Shown here piece by piece: positions 60,706 through 64,000 of a stretch of DNA of 64,000 bases. A model generated the notes under the pieces. It saw only the letters and a list, made by a program, of their open reading frames with translations, was not told the origin of the DNA and ran no database searches. A program made the translations under genes and the position numbers. The stretch is from Paragordius varius (taxonomy: Eukaryota > Nematomorpha). How positions within the stretch are numbered: position 1 is the stretch's first letter; each line of letters begins with the position of its first letter. The stretch covers positions 6,696,001-6,760,000 of the forward strand of contig OZ176056.1 in assembly GCA_964247055.1 (NCBI GenBank), given 5' to 3'.

Positions 60706-61304
60706 TATACCATTTGCACTTCAAGAGTGTCCTTAAACTTTAAAATCCTTGAACACTTCAAGTTGGTTCTTAAACACTTTAAGTTGATTGAACACTTCAA
60801 GCTGGTCCTATTTTGTTTTTAACTTTTATCAATCGAATCATATATCATTCAGATTTCGTTTTTAACCTATTTTTTTTATTATTTACCATAATTTTTAATT
60901 CAATATCAACTTTTAATCATAGAAACCGTATATCTTTATTAATTTCGTAAAATTCTTTTTGGATACTTATAAGATTTTTGAATGCAATTAAAAAATTAAA
61001 TTATCTGAGTTATTTTTTACAAATTTTCATTGAAAACATTTAAAAGTTAAAATTGTTAAATTGGAAAAAAATAGTTTGAAACAAAAAAGTGGTTTTTAAA
61101 ATTTTTTTATTTTTGAATGAACAAATATATAATAAAAAAGAAAAATAGGTTAAAAAATAATAAAATAAAAATATACATGCAAAAATTATGGTTAATTCAA
61201 AAATTAAAGATTTTAAGGACCAACTTGAAGTGTTCAAGGACCAACCTGAAATGTTCAATAACCAACTTGACAAGGACCAACTTGAATGAAGTGCAAACGG
61301 TATA
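60706..61304. repeat. Palindromic element C-prime, related to family C
   Basis: Left end TATACCATTTGCACTTCAAG, right end GAAGTGCAAACGGTATA. The arms are built from direct repeats of a roughly 20-bp unit (left: AACACTTCAAGTTGGTCCTTA-like; right: AAGGACCAACTTGAAGTG-like). The layout copies family C, with a TATACCATTT terminus plus iterated arm units, but the unit sequence differs and the element is about twice as long (599 bp). No coding potential. Confidence 0.65.
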
Positions 61305-63280
61305 TTTAAGTTTGGAGCAATTTGATTGATGTAACTGGCTAACAAACAAATTAATATAATTAATAAATTCTTAAAAAGGGCGGGTTTAAAAAATTAGCCA
61401 AAATATAATATTAAATTTTAGTTTTGAAAAAAAGAATCCCATATACTACTTTAATGCCATTTTATCCTCATCTCAAAACAATCTGATTTTTCAATTCCAT
61501 AGTTATAGTTGAGTCTTTAACAAAATAATATTTAATATGAATATCGGCAGAAAATGGTTTTCGCTTTAATCATATTATGTTGTCTAATTGTCTTCTGGTT
61601 TATCCAAAAATTATGGAATATAAAATAATTTCGTTAGAACGTTTTTATGTTTGTGCATCAAAGCTAAACAAACTTCTAAAATGGTTTCAACGCATTCCAT
61701 ATTTTATAAAATAAAAATTTTGATTTTAATTAGGATTTGGTCATCAATCCCGTTTTTTATCGAAGGACATGAGAACATGATTTGTATTCAAGTGTTAAAG
61801 TAATATACTTTTCTATGAAGTTTTTATAAAAACCTTTATATTCTTAAAGCTGAAAACAACTAATATTGATTCATCTAAATAGCATAGTCAATAAAAATAT
61901 CTAGATGTGATTTAAATTTAGGTGTAAAATATGTAGGTTTGGCATTTAATTTATCATATTATAATATGTCCTTGAATTCGTCTTATTTCACACCTGATAT
62001 TTTGATATGACAAGGTATAAATACGCAAATGATAAAAGCCATACAATGACTTTCATAAAAATTAATTTAATTGGATTTGCAATCCAAAATTTATTAATTA
62101 AATCAGTGTTTGAACAAAAAATCAATATATTTTAAAATAGTAATTAATGCACATACGACAAAAATATTAATTGATAAACACGTTAGTTAAACTTTAATCT
62201 TGTATTTACTGTAATAATTAAATTACTTAGGTTAATGTTCTCTCTGACAATGGGCCAATTTTTATTCCATGGTAGGCACATCATAGGCAAAAATATATAT
62301 TAAAATATATGCAAAATTATCATCTGCACTGAAATATCTATAGGCTATAAAACCTTCAACTAAAATTATATAGTCAAAAGATAAAATGAAGTAAAAATGT
62401 TGTTAATTTAAATTGTGTACATTAATCCAATTTATTCAAGATTCCTATAATAGGTAGAAATTCAAAATTCAATGTTAAACCAAAAATAAACTAAAATTGA
62501 AATAAATTAAAACATTTGTACACATATTGCAGTTAGTGTTATTAATATTATAAGTAAAATCAGCTGTTTGTTTCAATTGAATTTAGTACTAATTTACTAT
62601 AAAAAAGATTATTAAAAGAAAACTTTATCTTTTATATATTTTAATCATGAATGTACTTAGTCAAAAAAACCTATAAAATTATTTACCAGTTTAAAGCTCT
62701 GGTTTAAGTATTAAAAAACATTTCCAAGCATTATACAATTTTTAAAATTTTTATAATTATAGGATTTATAACGTTTGAAATATTGTCAAAACAAAGCAGA
62801 CAAATATATAAAAAATATGAAAGTTTTCTGTATCCTCGCCCGTCAAAATTAAAACTCAGGGTACTTGTTTTAAAAGTAAAAATGCCCACCAATGAATTCA
62901 GCAAAATAAACAATATTTTTTTCAATTGAACTCTTTTATTATGAAATGCTTTGGTGCTTTCAAATTAAATCGATTCAATGATTTTTTTATTAGCTGAACA
63001 TTACCTTTTATCAATAATATTAAAAAGGAAACATCTTAAACATATGTACATCGAGAGATATACTGCTACTATTACGGCACAATATTTTCATTTTTTATTT
63101 ACATTGTAAAAAACTAACATTAAAAATGAAAATAATTCTCTTTGTGAAATTTGTTTTGTGGGAAAATAAATAATGATTATGATGCGTTTAACAGAAAATG
63201 TGGGGGTAAATGATTATATCAGCTGATTGTTTAAGTTGTTTTGTGATGTATCTTTTTTAGAAAACTTATAAGTTGCTTAA
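61305..63280. other. AT-rich DNA, no gene recognised
   Basis: No exon matching a family I know, and no clear repeat ends. The minus-strand frame at 62731-62925 looks like chance. Confidence 0.3.
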
Positions 63281-63540
63281 TACACCATTTACACTTCGAA
63301 ATCCTCCTGCCTGGAACAATTCAAATTCGCCCTAAAAATGTTTTTTTAGGATTAAAAATTACCTATTTCTATTTATAATTGAAATTTCGTCTAAAAGAAA
63401 TGATACTGAAAAAAAAATAAGCTATGCCATACGGATATATTTTATATTACTGATGAGTTATATTAGCCTGAAAATACATAATTTCTTTTTAGGATGAATA
63501 TGAATTGTTCAAGGGTGACTTTAAATTTTAAATGGTATAT
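63281..63540. repeat. Palindromic family C, copy 5
   Basis: Starts TACACCATTTACACTTCGAA and ends TTTAAATGGTATAT. The inner 'gatgagttatattagcctgaaaa' and 'tgaattgttcaagggtgac' match the right arms of copies 2 and 6. The left arm is the more diverged side. Confidence 0.7.
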
Positions 63541-64000
63541 ATAAATTAAATGTTTGATAAATATATTAGCCGTGCCATATAACGCGTCATTCTCTTGTCT
63601 TTCGATTAAGTACAGCGTTGTCCAAATATACAAAACTTAAAAAGTATCTATATAATATATGGCCATTATATATAATATTTAAAAAAATTGAAACAATTTT
63701 CATCTCGTTTATCGGTCTAAACACTGGCAAATAAAATGACTTTATAATGCTTTTATTCAGCAAATTTTTGATAAATTATTTTAAAAAAGCCTTTGCAAAC
63801 ATTAAACTATAGAGATAAACTGAATAAAAAACTCTATACTTTATATAAACTTAATGATTGATATTGGATTATAATCCAATTTAGATAAATCTTATTCAAT
63901 TTTATTAAAAATTTAAATTGTGGCTCGAAAAATCCCTAATAAAATATTAAAGGGAATATATATAAATGAAAATAAAAATGTTACTCCTTCTGTATGTTTC
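63541..64000. other. Window end, no feature seen
   Basis: AT-rich sequence without supported exon or repeat terminus. Confidence 0.3.

Overview
This window is strongly AT-rich nuclear DNA from an invertebrate animal. Spliced genes with GT...AG introns, long introns, AATAAA signals after stop codons, animal-specific protein families and a dense load of transposons all point that way. The proteins are divergent and Asn-rich, so the lineage is fast-evolving. The species cannot be named from this sequence; an arthropod or a worm-like animal is the most likely guess.

Five host genes are supported, all on the + strand. (1) 4799-8439: a three-exon DUF229 (sulfatase/alkaline-phosphatase-fold) type II membrane or secreted protein. 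(2) 19527-20073: a two-exon predicted secreted protein of unknown function. (3) 22735-27528: seven exons of a RALGPS-type Ral exchange factor (RasGEF domain, long Asn-rich linker, C-terminal PH-like domain), with its 5' exon(s) not found. (4) 28335-28532: a short, very basic secreted peptide with two cysteines. (5) 44676-58417: a 17-exon adducin gene, from the aldolase-II-like head through the neck to the Lys-rich MARCKS-like tail, followed by an Asn/Ser-rich extension.

The rest is mostly repeats. From left to right: inverted-repeat element B1 (2081-2585); element A1 inside the first intron of the DUF229 gene; a block of three abutting palindromic elements (9117-11457); a tRNA-derived sequence (about 12141-12224); a roughly 0.2-kb-period tandem repeat (12840-13510); a young but broken Ty3/gypsy-type LTR element on the minus strand (13946-18253) with a 5-bp target duplication; microsatellite-bearing palindromic elements (20.3-22.0 kb); a cluster of Helitrons (29.6-36.2 kb and 40.4-41.5 kb) with textbook termini; elements A2, A3, B2 and J1; several copies of a short palindromic family C (terminus TATACCATTTAC); a family K inside adducin introns; and a mariner remnant (about 59.74-60.43 kb).

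The genes do not form a pathway operon, as expected for an animal. Adducin caps and bundles spectrin-actin at the membrane and RALGPS activates Ral GTPases; any link between them here is only physical. The most notable observations are: one Helitron inserted between A and T inside a family C element, with the uninterrupted site readable from sister copies; Helitron arrays with several 5' ends per 3' end; stacked palindromes with almost no unique DNA between them; two possible adducin C-termini separated at the MARCKS-like motif; and a transposon terminus lying about 12 bp from an adducin splice acceptor.
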